A stretch of DNA of 64,000 nt from Balneolaceae bacterium (GTDB lineage Bacteria; Bacteroidota; Rhodothermia; Balneolales; Balneolaceae): assembly GCA_007694095.1 (NCBI GenBank), contig RECI01000179.1, positions 1 to 64,000 on the forward strand. The letters are read 5' to 3'. Under the pieces are notes generated by a model, which saw only the letters and a program-made list of their open reading frames with translations, ran no database searches and was not told the DNA's origin. The translations under genes and the position numbers were made by a program. Numbering within the stretch: position 1 is the stretch's first letter; each line of letters begins with the position of its first letter. Positions 8,271 through 18,465 of the stretch are shown piece after piece.

Positions 8271-10079
8271 TTAGCCGAAACTTACAACTGCGGTTTTTTC
8301 ACGTGTGAGGTAATCAACAATTACCCGTGTAATCACAATTGCACTGAAGAGTGATGCAACGATACCTGCCATCAGAGTAACAGCAAAGCCCTTGATTGGC
8401 CCTACACCGAAACTGTAAAGAATAACAGCCACAAAGAAGGTGGTTACGTTTGCGTCAATAATGGCGCTCATCGCATTGGCATAACCGTTGTCGATAGCTG
8501 CCCGCAGGGTTTTTCCTCCCCGCATCTCTTCACGAATACGGTCAAATATCAGTACGTTCGCATCCACCGCCATACCAATTGTTAATACGATTCCAGCTAT
8601 GCCTGGCAGGGTTAATGTTGCCTGAAATCCCGCCAGAATACCGAGGATAAAAATAATATTGAGCAGTAGTGCCAGGTCGGCTATGCCTCCACCGGTCCTG
8701 TAATAAACAATCATAAAAATTGCCACTACACCCAGCCCGAACATTACGGAATACAGGCCTGCACGTATGGATGCTTCACCGAGGGATGCCCCCACGGTTC
8801 TTTCTTCAATAATTTCAAGCGGTGCGGGAAGAGCACCCGACATCAAAATATTCACAAGATCTTCGGCTGCGCGAAGTCCGCCCATTCCGGAAATGGATGA
8901 GCGCCCGTTGTTGATTTGTGATCTCACAGTAGGATATGAGTAAACAAGGCCATCCAGTACAATGGCAACCGGCCTGCCGATATTGGCGCCTGTAATCCGC
9001 GCCCATCGCCGTGCTCCTTCAGAATCCATAGTCATGGAAACCTCTGGTGCATTCGTGTTTGGGTCAAATGCCACACGTGCTTCGGAGATAACATCACCTG
9101 TGAGTTCCACCTGGCTGCGGACAGCGATCATCTCGTAGAGATCGATTCCGTTGTCCTGTGCAAACGGTGCTGCTCCCCATAAGACGGTCATGTTTCTTGG
9201 GATCAAATTACGGATTTCTTCCCGTTCCAGGATCCGGTTAACGGCTGCACTGTCGCGGCCCGCTGCATATCCGAATGAATATTGATTTGTACCGCGCAGA
9301 TCAAAAATTTCAAGAAGATTCTGGATGGGCTCTTCTTCGTCTTCGTCAGGTTCATACTGGCTGAAGAAATTGGCAATTGCCTGTTTTGCAGCATTGATTT
9401 CTTCAGTTTCAGGCGTTAAACGAAACTCAAGCCGTGCGGTACCGCGCAACAGATCACGTACCCTTTCCTCATCATCAACTCCGGGCAGCTCCACAACAAT
9501 CCGGTTGCTTCCCTGTTGAAGGATAGATGGTTCGGTTACACCGAAACGGTCAACCCGGGAGCGAATAATTTCAATAGCACGCTCAACAGCAGCGTTTTGC
9601 TGCCTTCGAAGAAAACTTGCTATCTCTGAATTTGTTGACCGGCGTGTAATATTTTCGGCATCTGAGCGGTAATAGCGGCTCAGCATGGCATCAGGGTCGC
9701 GGCTCTCAAATTCATTGACAAATTCATCAATAAAATCGGTGCGTTGATCAAATGCCCTGTCCCTAGCAACACGAATTACATCTTCCAGGAATTCATCAGC
9801 GAAATCCCCTGCTATTTCAAGGATTAGCTGAGGGGTTCCCACTTCAAGGGTTACGTACATGCCTCCCTGCAGATCAAGGCCGAGAGAAAGCGAATTTTCC
9901 CGGATTCTCTGCAATTTAGCCATATTCTCTGTTTCGTACTGAATGCGTTCGGCCTCTGTCATACTTGCCATATGCCTCTGTTCCAGGTTCCATTGAACGG
10001 TAGGAAACAGATAATAGATTGTTAATCCCAAAAACAGGACGATGCAACCTATTTTAAATCCGTTATTTTGTTTTTTCAT
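8271..10079 (-). CDS. secD: Protein translocase subunit SecD
   Basis: A 602-residue partner of SecF. Helix 1 is at about residues 8-27, then a large periplasmic region starting with LGLDLQGGMYVTLEV. The P1 head carries an insertion-like Asp/Glu-rich segment (FSQYEPDEDEEEPIQ), followed by five C-terminal helices with IGMAVDANVLIFDRIREE. The order secD-secF with a short gap is the classic operon. Upstream lies a palindromic repeat region, so the promoter must lie within about 80 bases of the start or beyond the repeat. Confidence 0.96.
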   Translation of the reverse strand: MKKQNNGFKIGCIVLFLGLTIYYLFPTVQWNLEQRHMASMTEAERIQYETENMAKLQRIRENSLSLGLDLQGGMYVTLEVGTPQLILEIAGDFADEFLEDVIRVARDRAFDQRTDFIDEFVNEFESRDPDAMLSRYYRSDAENITRRSTNSEIASFLRRQQNAAVERAIEIIRSRVDRFGVTEPSILQQGSNRIVVELPGVDDEERVRDLLRGTARLEFRLTPETEEINAAKQAIANFFSQYEPDEDEEEPIQNLLEIFDLRGTNQYSFGYAAGRDSAAVNRILEREEIRNLIPRNMTVLWGAAPFAQDNGIDLYEMIAVRSQVELTGDVISEARVAFDPNTNAPEVSMTMDSEGARRWARITGANIGRPVAIVLDGLVYSYPTVRSQINNGRSSISGMGGLRAAEDLVNILMSGALPAPLEIIEERTVGASLGEASIRAGLYSVMFGLGVVAIFMIVYYRTGGGIADLALLLNIIFILGILAGFQATLTLPGIAGIVLTIGMAVDANVLIFDRIREEMRGGKTLRAAIDNGYANAMSAIIDANVTTFFVAVILYSFGVGPIKGFAVTLMAGIVASLFSAIVITRVIVDYLTREKTAVVSFG

Positions 10080-10160
10080 TGTTTCAAAGATTGAGAATTA
10101 AAAATGTTTGTTAGCGGGGGAATACGGCAGTAAGCGTATTCCGGGAAGGATGGATGAGAA

Positions 10161-10306
10161 GGCAAAAGTGAAAAGTGAAAAGTGAAAAGGTCTAAATTCA
10201 GTGATCCTGATTTTTAAACAGGAACCCGACAGTTGATTAAAATTTGAGATTCTGAATTGAATTCAGAATCACTTCCACTTTTCACTTTTCCCTTTTCACT
10301 TTTGCC
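10161..10306. repeat. MITE-like palindromic element with GTGAAAA tandem units
   Basis: The left end is GGCAAAAGTGAAAAG followed by further GTGAAAA units (10161-10190). The right end is its inverted copy, closing with CTTTTCACTTTTGCC (10292-10306), a perfect 15-bp terminal inverted repeat. Near the right end is a second palindrome, GATTCTGAATT-G-AATTCAGAATC (10248-10270). No open frame lies inside and I see no clear target-site duplication. A related GTGAAAA tract lies at 38919-38940. Confidence 0.7.
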
Positions 10307-10314
10307 TATTCACA

Positions 10315-10878
10315 CTAAGGGGCGTTGATACTGGTTCCACCGGCCAAGGGAATGAGATAAATTGACCGTACAAACAGATTTTTGGCTAGTGAAACAGGTG
10401 AATTATTTCTGTGATAATCACCTGTATTTTGGGCTAAAACTGCACTTGATATGCCGTTAGCTGAAATCCACTTATAAACCGGCTGTATAATTTCCGGAAT
10501 AATGGCATTGGTTGCAGTTTTATGATTTTGATAAACATTCCACTGCCCAATCAGCCAGGTTGTTACCCTTTGGGGTTGATCTTCATCGTCAGTGAAAGCA
10601 AAGTGAATCCGGAATCCGTCTTTATGGGTTGCTACAAGTTCGGAAGCCTGCTGCACAAGTGACCAGAAATCGCGTGATTGTTCCGGTAATTCACGAATAG
10701 TGTTGCGAAGTTTTATTTCAGTTTCGCTGCCGGAAGTCACAACATTATGATTCAGCCATTGCGTGAAGGCGTTTTTCTGAGCTTGGCTTGAAAACGGCAG
10801 TATAAGATGCGCAAGGAAACCGGCCATCAAAACCGATATCACAATGGACCTGAAAATGTATGACATATTTGTATTCAT
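10315..10878 (-). CDS. Exported protein, function unknown
   Basis: A 187-residue protein with an N-terminal signal peptide or anchor (hydrophobic about 10-28, then SSQAQKN as a likely cleavage site). The start at 10878 is chosen over the longer frame from 10917 because it puts a normal-length n-region before the hydrophobic core; an ATG at 10866 is also possible. The mature part contains Trp-rich segments (RDFWSLVQQ, VTTWLIGQWNVYQ, VYKWIS) but no motif I know. It ends just next to the palindromic element. Alone in its transcription unit. Confidence 0.6.
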   Translation of the reverse strand: MNTNMSYIFRSIVISVLMAGFLAHLILPFSSQAQKNAFTQWLNHNVVTSGSETEIKLRNTIRELPEQSRDFWSLVQQASELVATHKDGFRIHFAFTDDEDQPQRVTTWLIGQWNVYQNHKTATNAIIPEIIQPVYKWISANGISSAVLAQNTGDYHRNNSPVSLAKNLFVRSIYLIPLAGGTSINAP

Positions 10879-11039
10879 AAGAGAACTAAAAATAGGCAGA
10901 ATGCTGCGTGCAGACAACTGCTATTTCCATGTGATGAGGTAAGTTTTTACATGTGCCGACTCGTGTCTGATTGTTTCTTCATTGAAGACAACGGAATACA
11001 TATAAAAAGCTTATACAGCGATTGAGATGCTTAATGAAA

Positions 11040-13886
11040 TTAAATATGAGACAACGAGTGGCTTTGGATTCTTTCAAACTCCATTTTCAAATAGCGCCCT
11101 GTATCACTTTGACCATTTTCTGTGATTTGTTCCGGGGTGCCTTGCGCTACAAGTTCCCCCCCTTCGTCTCCGCCTTCCGGTCCGAGATCGATAATCCAGT
11201 CAGTCGCTTTGATCAGGTCAATATTATGCTCAATTACAATGACCGTATTCCCTTTTTCTACCAGTTTCTGAATTACGTTTACGAGCATCCTCACATCCTG
11301 GAAATGGAGGCCTGTTGTAGGTTCATCCATAATATATATGGTGTCGCCTGTGCCGATTTTTGACAGCTCACGCGAGAGTTTGATCCGCTGTGCTTCACCA
11401 CCGCTAAGCGTGGTGCTGGATTGGCCCAATGTGAGATAACCAAGGCCTACAGAGTTCAGGGTTTTCAGTTTTCGCTTTATTGATGGAACGGAAACAAAAA
11501 AATCTGCTGCATCACTGATTGGCATTTTAAGCACTTCAGAGATATTTTTCCCTTTATAATGAATTTCGAGGGTTTCGCGATTGTACCGTTTTCCATTACA
11601 GGTTTCGCAGTTCACATAGACATCCGGCAAAAAATTCATCTCAATTTTACGAATCCCATCGCCCTGGCACGTTTCACACCGCCCGCCTTTAACGTTGAAA
11701 GAAAAACGCCCCTGATCGTATCCCCGTATTTTCGATTCCGGCAGTTCGGCAAATAACGAACGTATATGGTCAAAAACTTTTGTATAAGTGCCGGGATTTG
11801 AACGCGGAGTTCGACCGATTGGGCTTTGGTCAATGGAAATCACTTTATCCACATTACTGATGCCTTCCACAGTTTTGTAGGGCAGGGGTACGGATTTTGA
11901 GTTGTAAAACTCGTTCGAGAGGATTGGTACCAGTGTTTGATTTATCAGCGAACTTTTCCCGCTGCCACTTACACCTGTTACACAAATGAATTTCCCGAGA
12001 GGGATCTCGACATCAATATTTTTGAGATTGTTCCCCGTTGCATTCCGGATGATAATCGATTTACCGGTTCCTTCCCTTCGTTTTTCAGGGTATGGAATGG
12101 TTTCTTCATCGTGCAAAAATTTCATTGTTAATGAGCCGGGGTCAAGTTCATTCGGTGTTCCTTTGGTAACCACATACCCACCTTCGGTACCGGCGCCCGG
12201 ACCGAGATCCACTACATAATCGGCGTGTTCTATAGTTTCACGGTCGTGTTCAACTACGATCACGGTATTTCCAAGATCACGCAGTGTTTCGAGTGACTTA
12301 ATCAGCCTGATATTATCACGTTGGTGAAGACCAATACTGGGTTCATCAAGGATGTAGAGAACACCCACAAGCTGGGTCCCGATCTGTGTGGCAAGACGTA
12401 TGCGCTGCGCCTCACCGCCACTCAGGGTTTGTGCCTCACGGTTAAGGGAGAGGTAGCTCAGGCCTACATTAAGCAGAAAATCGAGACGGTCGATAATCTC
12501 TTTTAAAACCTGTTGACCAATTTTCCTTTGGCGTTCTGTTAGTTTCAGTGTCCCAATAGTCTTGCGCAGGCTTTTGATATCCTGCTCCACCAAGTCCTGG
12601 ATTGTATACGTATCAATTTTATAGGATAGGGCTTCTTTGTTTAGCCGTCCGCCATTACATACCGGACAGGTAATCTTCGACAGATAAGCCCTGGCTTTAT
12701 CCCGCTGCTTGTTTGAGTTGCTTTCCTGGTACTGATCACGGATGATCGACTTAAGGCCGGTGAACCGGTGCTTATAAGTGACGCTGTTGTTTTTAAAATC
12801 GTAGCTTACGTTAAATTTTTTGTCTCCTCCGCCTTCAAAAAGGAGGTCGAGAGTTACCTGATCCATATTGCTTACAGGCGTGTCGAAATCATACCCCACA
12901 CTTTCCAATACAGCCTTAAGTTGTTTAAAGACAAAGATATCCCTCGGTTCACCTAAAAAGCGTATAGCCCCTTCGTTAATTGTTTGCTCAGGGTTTTGAA
13001 TTACTAGCTCACGGCTCACATCATAACTGTAGCCCAGTCCGTTACAGGCTTTACATGCTCCATAGGGCGAATTGAATGAAAAAAGGTTCGGCGCAGGATC
13101 TTCATAAGCCAGACCGCTATCGGGGTCGTACAGGTTTTTTGAGAATACCTTATCGATAATTTCTCCATCTTCCTGGATGCCCAGAACCAGGTTGCCATCT
13201 GCCATTTCAAGTGCAAGATGAACGCTTTCTGAAATCCGTTTTTCACTTTTCGGCGAAATCACAAACCTGTCAATCACCACTTCGATATTATGGGTTTTGT
13301 AGCGGTCGAGTTTTATTTCTCCTTCAAGATCAATCAATTCGCCATCCACCCGTGCCTTGATATAGCCCTGTTTTTGCATCTGTTCAAAAAGTTCACGGTA
13401 GTGTCCTTTTCGCCCGCGAACTACTGGGGCAAGACAATATGCTTTGGTACCCTCCGGAAGCTCCATAATCGCAGCCACGATCTGGTCGGAGGTCTGTTTT
13501 TCCATTTTGTTGCCCGTAATATAGGAATAGGGAACTCCAATCCTTGCATATAAAAGCCTAAGAAAATCATAAACTTCCGTTACTGTACCCACTGTAGAGC
13601 GCGGATTCCGGTTGGTAGTTTTCTGGTCGATAGAAATTACGGGTGAGAGCCCATCAATAAAGTCAACATCGGGGCGCTCCATCATGCCCAGGAACTGGCG
13701 GGCGTAGGCAGAAAGCGACTCAAGAAAGCGGCGCTGGCCTTCGGCATATATGGTATCAAAGGCGAGGGATGATTTGCCTGAACCGGACAATCCGGTAAAA
13801 ACTATGAGTTTTTCCCTCGGGATATTGATGTCAATATTTTTGAGATTGTGTTCGCGTGCTCCGCGGATGACAATATTTTCCTGCAA
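11040..13886 (-). CDS. uvrA: UvrABC excinuclease subunit A
   Basis: A 948-residue damage-recognition ATPase of nucleotide excision repair. It has two ABC modules: Walker [10 protein letters not shown] at 32-40 with signature [13 protein letters not shown], and Walker [10 protein letters not shown] at about 638-646 with signature [13 protein letters not shown]. Zinc modules include CKACNGLG, the pair CPVCNGG, and a second finger formed by CETCQGDG and CETCNGKRY. Length is normal. It is divergently transcribed from the DUF6152 operon. The C-terminus has a short low-complexity tail ([10 protein letters not shown]). Confidence 0.98.
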   Translation of the reverse strand: MQENIVIRGAREHNLKNIDINIPREKLIVFTGLSGSGKSSLAFDTIYAEGQRRFLESLSAYARQFLGMMERPDVDFIDGLSPVISIDQKTTNRNPRSTVGTVTEVYDFLRLLYARIGVPYSYITGNKMEKQTSDQIVAAIMELPEGTKAYCLAPVVRGRKGHYRELFEQMQKQGYIKARVDGELIDLEGEIKLDRYKTHNIEVVIDRFVISPKSEKRISESVHLALEMADGNLVLGIQEDGEIIDKVFSKNLYDPDSGLAYEDPAPNLFSFNSPYGACKACNGLGYSYDVSRELVIQNPEQTINEGAIRFLGEPRDIFVFKQLKAVLESVGYDFDTPVSNMDQVTLDLLFEGGGDKKFNVSYDFKNNSVTYKHRFTGLKSIIRDQYQESNSNKQRDKARAYLSKITCPVCNGGRLNKEALSYKIDTYTIQDLVEQDIKSLRKTIGTLKLTERQRKIGQQVLKEIIDRLDFLLNVGLSYLSLNREAQTLSGGEAQRIRLATQIGTQLVGVLYILDEPSIGLHQRDNIRLIKSLETLRDLGNTVIVVEHDRETIEHADYVVDLGPGAGTEGGYVVTKGTPNELDPGSLTMKFLHDEETIPYPEKRREGTGKSIIIRNATGNNLKNIDVEIPLGKFICVTGVSGSGKSSLINQTLVPILSNEFYNSKSVPLPYKTVEGISNVDKVISIDQSPIGRTPRSNPGTYTKVFDHIRSLFAELPESKIRGYDQGRFSFNVKGGRCETCQGDGIRKIEMNFLPDVYVNCETCNGKRYNRETLEIHYKGKNISEVLKMPISDAADFFVSVPSIKRKLKTLNSVGLGYLTLGQSSTTLSGGEAQRIKLSRELSKIGTGDTIYIMDEPTTGLHFQDVRMLVNVIQKLVEKGNTVIVIEHNIDLIKATDWIIDLGPEGGDEGGELVAQGTPEQITENGQSDTGRYLKMEFERIQSHSLSHI

Positions 13887-14073
13887 TGGATCGAATAACT
13901 TGGATTAAACCTACAAAAATACAAAACCTTTCGGGGAACATCACGTTCCGAAGTTATAAATATTTTTACAATCCAAATGGGCAAAAGCATGTGTTAATTT
14001 TGCAAAATTCCTTTCCATGATTATATTAATAACATTTAATTGATAAAAACCGAAACTTCAAAACAGGAACTTA
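13887..14073. promoter_or_regulatory. Divergent promoter region, uvrA / DUF6152 operon
   Basis: 187 bases between two divergent genes. It contains a perfect 14-bp palindrome AATTTTGCAAAATT at 13996-14009 and AT-rich flanks. No LexA-type box that I can recognise is visible for uvrA. The palindrome could be an operator, but A/T-rich palindromes are common by chance. Confidence 0.4.
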
Positions 14074-14454
14074 ATGTTATCAAAATTCAAAACTCTTCTT
14101 TCAGTTTTAGTTGTGGCTGCCCTATGTAGTACAGGTGCGGTACTCCACCACGGCTGGGCAAATTATGACCAGGATACCGTTCTTGATTATGAGGGGATTA
14201 TCCTGAGCAATGATATCGGAAACCCTCATACTTACATCGATTTAAAAGTCATTAACCCCGAGGATGCTGAAATTGATGAATGGGAGGTTGTATTGGCTCC
14301 GTTAACCCGCATGCGAAACCGTGGAATGACAGACAACGCCATGCTTGCTGTTGGCGATACGGTTAGGGTAGTGGGATATCCTCACCGTACCATCGAAAAT
14401 GAAATGCGTGCCGAGCGTATTTTTATCGGAGAATTGAGGATAGAGTTGCGTTAA
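14074..14454 (+). CDS. DUF6152-family exported protein
   Basis: A 126-residue protein with a signal peptide (about 1-24) whose mature part starts near the family signature HHGWANYD and continues with GNPHTYIDLKV and a C-terminal GDTVRVVGYPHR segment. It fits DUF6152, small OB-like secreted proteins found beside membrane DUF6644 genes. Its stop overlaps the next start (TAATG), so translation of the two is coupled. Two adjacent His residues at the mature N-terminus are conserved in the family as I remember it and may bind metal. Confidence 0.75.
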   Translation: MLSKFKTLLSVLVVAALCSTGAVLHHGWANYDQDTVLDYEGIILSNDIGNPHTYIDLKVINPEDAEIDEWEVVLAPLTRMRNRGMTDNAMLAVGDTVRVVGYPHRTIENEMRAERIFIGELRIELR

Positions 14455-14951
14455 TGCAGGTAATTCTCCAGGGAAGCTCAATATTAACCTGGCTGGAAAG
14501 CAGCAGTGCCGCCTTGTTTATCCGGCAGTCTGTTTGGCTCTACCCGATAGTCGAAATTGTCCATATTACGGGATTTGCCGTATTGGTTGGTGCTGCTGTT
14601 ATGTTCGATGTGCGACTTCTCGGTTTTTCAAAAAAGCTGCCGGTCAACGAATGCGTCAGGTACCTGGCATTTTGGGCCCGGCTCAGTTTTTTGGCAGTTT
14701 TGCCTTCCGGTTTTATCTTATTTATGGTAGATGCAACAGGCATGGCATCGAATCCTGCATTCCAGCTAAAGCTTGTGCTGATTGGAGCCGCAATCTTGAA
14801 TGCAATGATTTTTCACCGGTTTACTCTAAAGTCTGTTTACCAATGGAATGTGAACCAGCCTGCACCGGCGGCAGCTAAAATGGCCGGAACGATATCAATT
14901 TTACTTTGGCTTGCCGTGATTTCATGCGGCAGGCTTATTGCATATATCTGA
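14454..14951 (+). CDS. DUF6644-like inner-membrane protein
   Basis: A 165-residue protein with four to five hydrophobic helices (about 32-54, 66-90, 95-117, 140-165). His-containing helices (VEIVHITGF, NAMIFHRF) could ligate haem, as in small cytochrome-like membrane proteins, but this is speculation. Its ATG overlaps the DUF6152 stop by one base. Context: the middle gene of an operon with a secreted DUF6152 protein and an amidohydrolase. Confidence 0.7.
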   Translation: MQVILQGSSILTWLESSSAALFIRQSVWLYPIVEIVHITGFAVLVGAAVMFDVRLLGFSKKLPVNECVRYLAFWARLSFLAVLPSGFILFMVDATGMASNPAFQLKLVLIGAAILNAMIFHRFTLKSVYQWNVNQPAPAAAKMAGTISILLWLAVISCGRLIAYI

Positions 14952-14977
14952 AATTTTAACCCAATAATAAATGGATC

Positions 14978-16390
14978 ATGGAAAAATCTGAAAACACCTC
15001 TGGCCGGTTACCGGTAATTATTGTATTGGTATTAGCATTTTATGCTCTGTTTACCCTGGTTTCCTGCCAGGATACACCTCCGCAACTGATAGCAGGTGAA
15101 ACACCCGGTGTTTATGCATTTACAGATGTGAACGTAGTGCCAATGAATCAGGAAGTTATTCTCGAAAATCAAACCGTTGTGGTGCAGAATGGGAGGATAA
15201 CCGCAATAGGTCCGGTGGCAGAAGTGGAGGTTCCGGCCGGTGCGAGTCAAATTGATGGTACTGGTAAATACCTGATGCCCGGTCTTGCAGAAATGCACGG
15301 TCATATACCGGGTCCGAATAATCCTCAATACGCAAAAGATGTTCTCTTTCTGTACATTTCGAATGGGGTAACAACCGTGAGAAACATGGCGGGCCACCCC
15401 TATCACCTCGAGCTCCGGGAGCGTGTGAATAACAACGAAATAGCAGGCCCGACAATTTTTGCGGCAAGCCCCTGGTTAAGCCCGAATAACATATCCGAAC
15501 CTGCCGATGCCGAAGCAGTGGTGCGGGGTTATCAAGAGGCTGGATTCGACCTGATGAAAATGGGAAGCTTATCGCTTGAATCATACAGGGCAATGGCGGA
15601 GACAGCACACGAAATTGGACTCCCTTTTGCCGGTCACATTCCGCAGGAAGTGATGCTGGTTAATGCATTGCAATACAGGCAGGCGTCTATAGACCACCTC
15701 GACCGGTATGTGGAGTTTCTTGCAGAAAATCATCCTGAATATCCCAATCGAACACTCGGTTTCTTTGGAAGCGGAGTGGTAGATTTGGTTGATGAAAGCC
15801 GAATCGCAGAAGCTGTAGAGCTGACGATTGAAGCCGGAACATGGAATGTTCCCACATTGAGCCTGGTGGAGCACCTTGAATCACCTGTGCCTGCTGAAGA
15901 AATGGCACAATGGCCCGAAATGAAATACATGCCTGCAAATGTTGTTGAGGGGTGGGTGGAATCGAAGCATAATTTCCAGGCACGGGATGATTTTCAGCCC
16001 GATGCCGCCCGGCGGTTGGTCGAACTTAGACAAAAACTTACAAAAGAGCTGCACGACAGAGGTGCTCCCATTGTTCTTGGTTCGGATGCCCCACAGTTTT
16101 TTAATGTTCCGGGGTTTTCCATTCACCACGAATTGGAAATGATGGTTACAGCCGGGTTAACACCCTACCAGGTTCTTGTGACCGGCACACGCAACGCCGG
16201 TATCTATTTTGATATGGAGGATGAATTTGGCACTGTTGAGGAAGGACGCCACGCGGATCTTATTTTACTGAATTCGAATCCGCTCGAAAATATCGAACAT
16301 GTGCGTGACCAGGAAGGGGTGATGGTTCACGGAGTATGGTGGCCAGGCGAAATTATAAGGGAGAGGCTAGAAGAAATTGCTGCCCGGTAA
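14978..16390 (+). CDS. Lipoprotein amidohydrolase, imidazolonepropionase-like
   Basis: A 470-residue metal-dependent hydrolase exported as a lipoprotein: hydrophobic 11-28 then lipobox LVSC (Cys30). The metal ligands of the amidohydrolase barrel are visible: HGH at 107-109, His220 (AGHIPQ), His240 (IDHLDR) and Asp370 (GSDAP). The N-terminal and C-terminal strands form the usual flanking beta-sandwich (NVVPMNQEV, GRHADLILL). It belongs to the imidazolonepropionase-like or dipeptidase-type branch; substrate unknown. It lies 26 nt after the DUF6644 gene, last in that operon, and is followed by a repeat cluster. Confidence 0.88.
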   Translation: MEKSENTSGRLPVIIVLVLAFYALFTLVSCQDTPPQLIAGETPGVYAFTDVNVVPMNQEVILENQTVVVQNGRITAIGPVAEVEVPAGASQIDGTGKYLMPGLAEMHGHIPGPNNPQYAKDVLFLYISNGVTTVRNMAGHPYHLELRERVNNNEIAGPTIFAASPWLSPNNISEPADAEAVVRGYQEAGFDLMKMGSLSLESYRAMAETAHEIGLPFAGHIPQEVMLVNALQYRQASIDHLDRYVEFLAENHPEYPNRTLGFFGSGVVDLVDESRIAEAVELTIEAGTWNVPTLSLVEHLESPVPAEEMAQWPEMKYMPANVVEGWVESKHNFQARDDFQPDAARRLVELRQKLTKELHDRGAPIVLGSDAPQFFNVPGFSIHHELEMMVTAGLTPYQVLVTGTRNAGIYFDMEDEFGTVEEGRHADLILLNSNPLENIEHVRDQEGVMVHGVWWPGEIIRERLEEIAAR

Positions 16391-16408
16391 TATATAATCA
16401 GCATCCAG

Positions 16409-16510
16409 ATCGCACACCGCACATCAAAGATCGTAGATCGTACATCAACCCCGCAAGATGTGCGATCTACGATGTGCGTTCTGTGATATGCGATATGGGG
16501 TGCCAGCATC
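16409..16510 (-). repeat. GCACATC/GATC repeat, copy A
   Basis: Reverse-complemented, this matches the element at 23117-23202 closely from ACCC(C)ATATCGCA through CGGGTTGATGTACGATCT to GTGTGCGAT; copy A has about 14 extra bases (GTAGATCGCACATC) duplicated inside. A partial third copy lies at 31009-31048. Confidence 0.75.
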
Positions 16511-16560
16511 CAGCATCCAGCATCCCGTAACCCAAATCCCACAACGCTGTTCCCATTGGG

Positions 16561-16608
16561 ATCCCTGTGGGGCAGATCCAGTAGGTGCTGACAGGTTGTT
16601 TATCCAGG
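16561..16608 (+). repeat. CTGACAGGTTGT repeat, copy A
   Basis: Core CAGATCCAGTAGGTGCTGAC followed by AGGTTGT. An inverted copy is at 31068-31114, and partial copies are at 22119-22180 and 50578-50607. Confidence 0.65.
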
Positions 16609-16768
16609 AACCCATACAAATCAACTCAGCCGGAACGTTATATAGTGGTACATAACCTATCGCCGGAATGAGTGGTGAAGGTTATGTCCCATTTTTTCAT
16701 CGAATTTATAAAAATGATGTGTATATTTCAGGTCTTTTTATAACCCAATCACGATGCAGTAAAAACAT

Positions 16769-18166
16769 ATGAGTATAAGTGCCAAACGGGCAAACCGAAT
16801 CGAAGTACCTGATTTTATGGAAGGTGAGGGGTGGCATCCGCTATCCTGGAATTCAATGGAAATTGCCCAGCTCCCCTATTATCCCGATGATGAAGAACTT
16901 GAAAAAGCGTATCGCGAACTAAAATCCCTGCCGCCTCTGATCACATCCTGGGAGATTGAAGCATTAAAGGAGAAACTTGCGCTAGTGAGTGAGGGCAAGT
17001 CTTTTATGATGCAGGGCGGTGATTGTGCTGAAACTTTTGATGCATGTACTTCACCAAAACTGGTGAATCTTCTGAAGGTGATGCTACAGATGAGTTTCAT
17101 TCTTATTCATGAGATGGGCATTCCGGTAATCCGTGTTGGAAGAATAGCCGGACAGTATGCTAAGCCCCGCTCAAGTGATTATGAGGAGGTCGACGGACAA
17201 AAAATGCTCAATTACCGTGGTGACCTGATCAACAGTTATCATCCAAACGTAGAAGCCAGGCTCCCCGACCCAAAAAGACTGGTAGAAGCCCATCATAAAG
17301 CGGCTTTATCACTGAATTTTCTCAGGGCGCTTACCGATGAAGGTTTTGCAGATTTACAACATCCCGAACAGTGGGAACTGGATTTCATGCAAAATAATGA
17401 GTTTTATAAAGAATATGAGCAGATGGTAAGCTCCATCAACAAAGCGATATCCTTTATGGATACCATTACGCCAAACAGGCTCAATACCACACACAAGGTG
17501 GATATTTATACATCTCATGAAGCATTAAACCTTTTCTACGATTCTGCCCAGACCCGCAGGGTGCCAAGAAAACAGGGCTGGTTTAACCTGAGCTCACACC
17601 TTGTATGGCTTGGCAACAGAACCCAGCAGGTTGACGGGGCGCATGTGGAATACCTGAAAGGCATCCAGAACCCGATTGGAATAAAGGTAGGTCCTCCTTT
17701 CGATATTGACAACTTGCTCAATATCCTGGATCTGATAAATCCAAGTCATGAAGCAGGGAAAATCGTACTCATTACTAGGATGGGACATAAGAATGTATCG
17801 AAATATTTACCATCGTTTATCCGGGCTGTAAAACAAAATGGGCATCCGGTTGTCTGGAGTTGTGATCCCATGCACGGGAATACCTATGCAACAGGAGCTA
17901 ATGTAAAAACCCGCAACTTCAATGATATTTTGCAGGAAATCAGGGAAACTTTTTCCGTTCACCGGTCAGAAGCCAGCTATCTCGGCGGTGTTCACCTCGA
18001 ACTCACCGGCGACAATGTAACCGAATGTGTAGGTGGTGCAAACGGACTCAATGAAGACGGGCTCAGCTCCAACTATGAAACATATTGTGATCCCCGCTTA
18101 AATTACGAACAGAGTCTCGAGATGGCTTTTCTTGTTGCCAAAGAGTGGAATAAAAGCTACAAATAA
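16769..18166 (+). CDS. 3-deoxy-7-phosphoheptulonate (DAHP) synthase, class II
   Basis: A 465-residue class II (plant/AroA-II type) enzyme joining phosphoenolpyruvate and erythrose 4-phosphate, the entry step of the shikimate pathway. The metal ligands are all visible: Cys86 (QGGDCAET), His369 (DPMHGNT), Glu411 (GGVHLELTG) and Asp441 (YCDPRLNYEQ). The PEP/E4P-site segment VGRIAGQYAKPRS and the KVGPPF loop are intact. Symbols in use differ between species (aroF, aroG, aroH), so none is given. Stands alone after the repeat mosaic. No leader peptide rich in aromatic residues was found upstream. Confidence 0.96.
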   Translation: MSISAKRANRIEVPDFMEGEGWHPLSWNSMEIAQLPYYPDDEELEKAYRELKSLPPLITSWEIEALKEKLALVSEGKSFMMQGGDCAETFDACTSPKLVNLLKVMLQMSFILIHEMGIPVIRVGRIAGQYAKPRSSDYEEVDGQKMLNYRGDLINSYHPNVEARLPDPKRLVEAHHKAALSLNFLRALTDEGFADLQHPEQWELDFMQNNEFYKEYEQMVSSINKAISFMDTITPNRLNTTHKVDIYTSHEALNLFYDSAQTRRVPRKQGWFNLSSHLVWLGNRTQQVDGAHVEYLKGIQNPIGIKVGPPFDIDNLLNILDLINPSHEAGKIVLITRMGHKNVSKYLPSFIRAVKQNGHPVVWSCDPMHGNTYATGANVKTRNFNDILQEIRETFSVHRSEASYLGGVHLELTGDNVTECVGGANGLNEDGLSSNYETYCDPRLNYEQSLEMAFLVAKEWNKSYK

Positions 18167-18465
18167 AAACAGAAGAACAGAAAAACAGACGAACCGAACA
18201 ACAGAATAAGTGGGACACGTCATACCAGCTCTGTACTTGTTAAAGAAATTCTTCCTCCCGCCTGGTATCCCGTCAACATTGCAGAAATAATAAGACACTC
18301 TGGCGATTGTACAATGTCAAAGGGTCTGTTTGCGTTATTGAGAGTGAAAAACCTGCAGATATTCTGTTCAAAGATGACAGGAAATCAGCAGGATTTTGAT
18401 TTGGCATTGCTGTTGCATCATTATAAATAAACCATCATAAATAAAAACTTAATGGAGGCAACATT
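18167..18465. other. Spacer upstream of hsp20
   Basis: 299 bases. It starts with short A-rich direct repeats (ACAGAA units, 18168-18206). Just before hsp20 are two near-copies of CATNATAAATAAA (18419-18445), then GGAGG 7 nt before the ATG. No CIRCE-type heat-shock operator is visible. Confidence 0.5.

Larger units (their letters stand above)
16391..16768. other. Intergenic repeat mosaic
   Basis: 378 bases with three repeat types in a row: the GCACATC/GATC element (16409-16510, minus orientation relative to the 23.1-kb copy), a CAGCATC triplet (16503-16525), and the CTGACAGGTTGT element (16561-16608). The last 100 bases before the DAHP synthase start carry no repeat and probably hold its promoter. 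Confidence 0.7.

Noticed and set aside
13996-14009. The A/T palindrome between uvrA and DUF6152 as a LexA box
   Set aside because: It lacks any known SOS-box consensus; similar TTTGCAAA palindromes appear by chance in this AT-rich sequence, for example at 42618-42629.
16391-16610. CRISPR array
   Set aside because: The repeated words are irregular in spacing and sequence and form palindromic mosaics; there are no uniform direct repeats with unique spacers and no cas genes.
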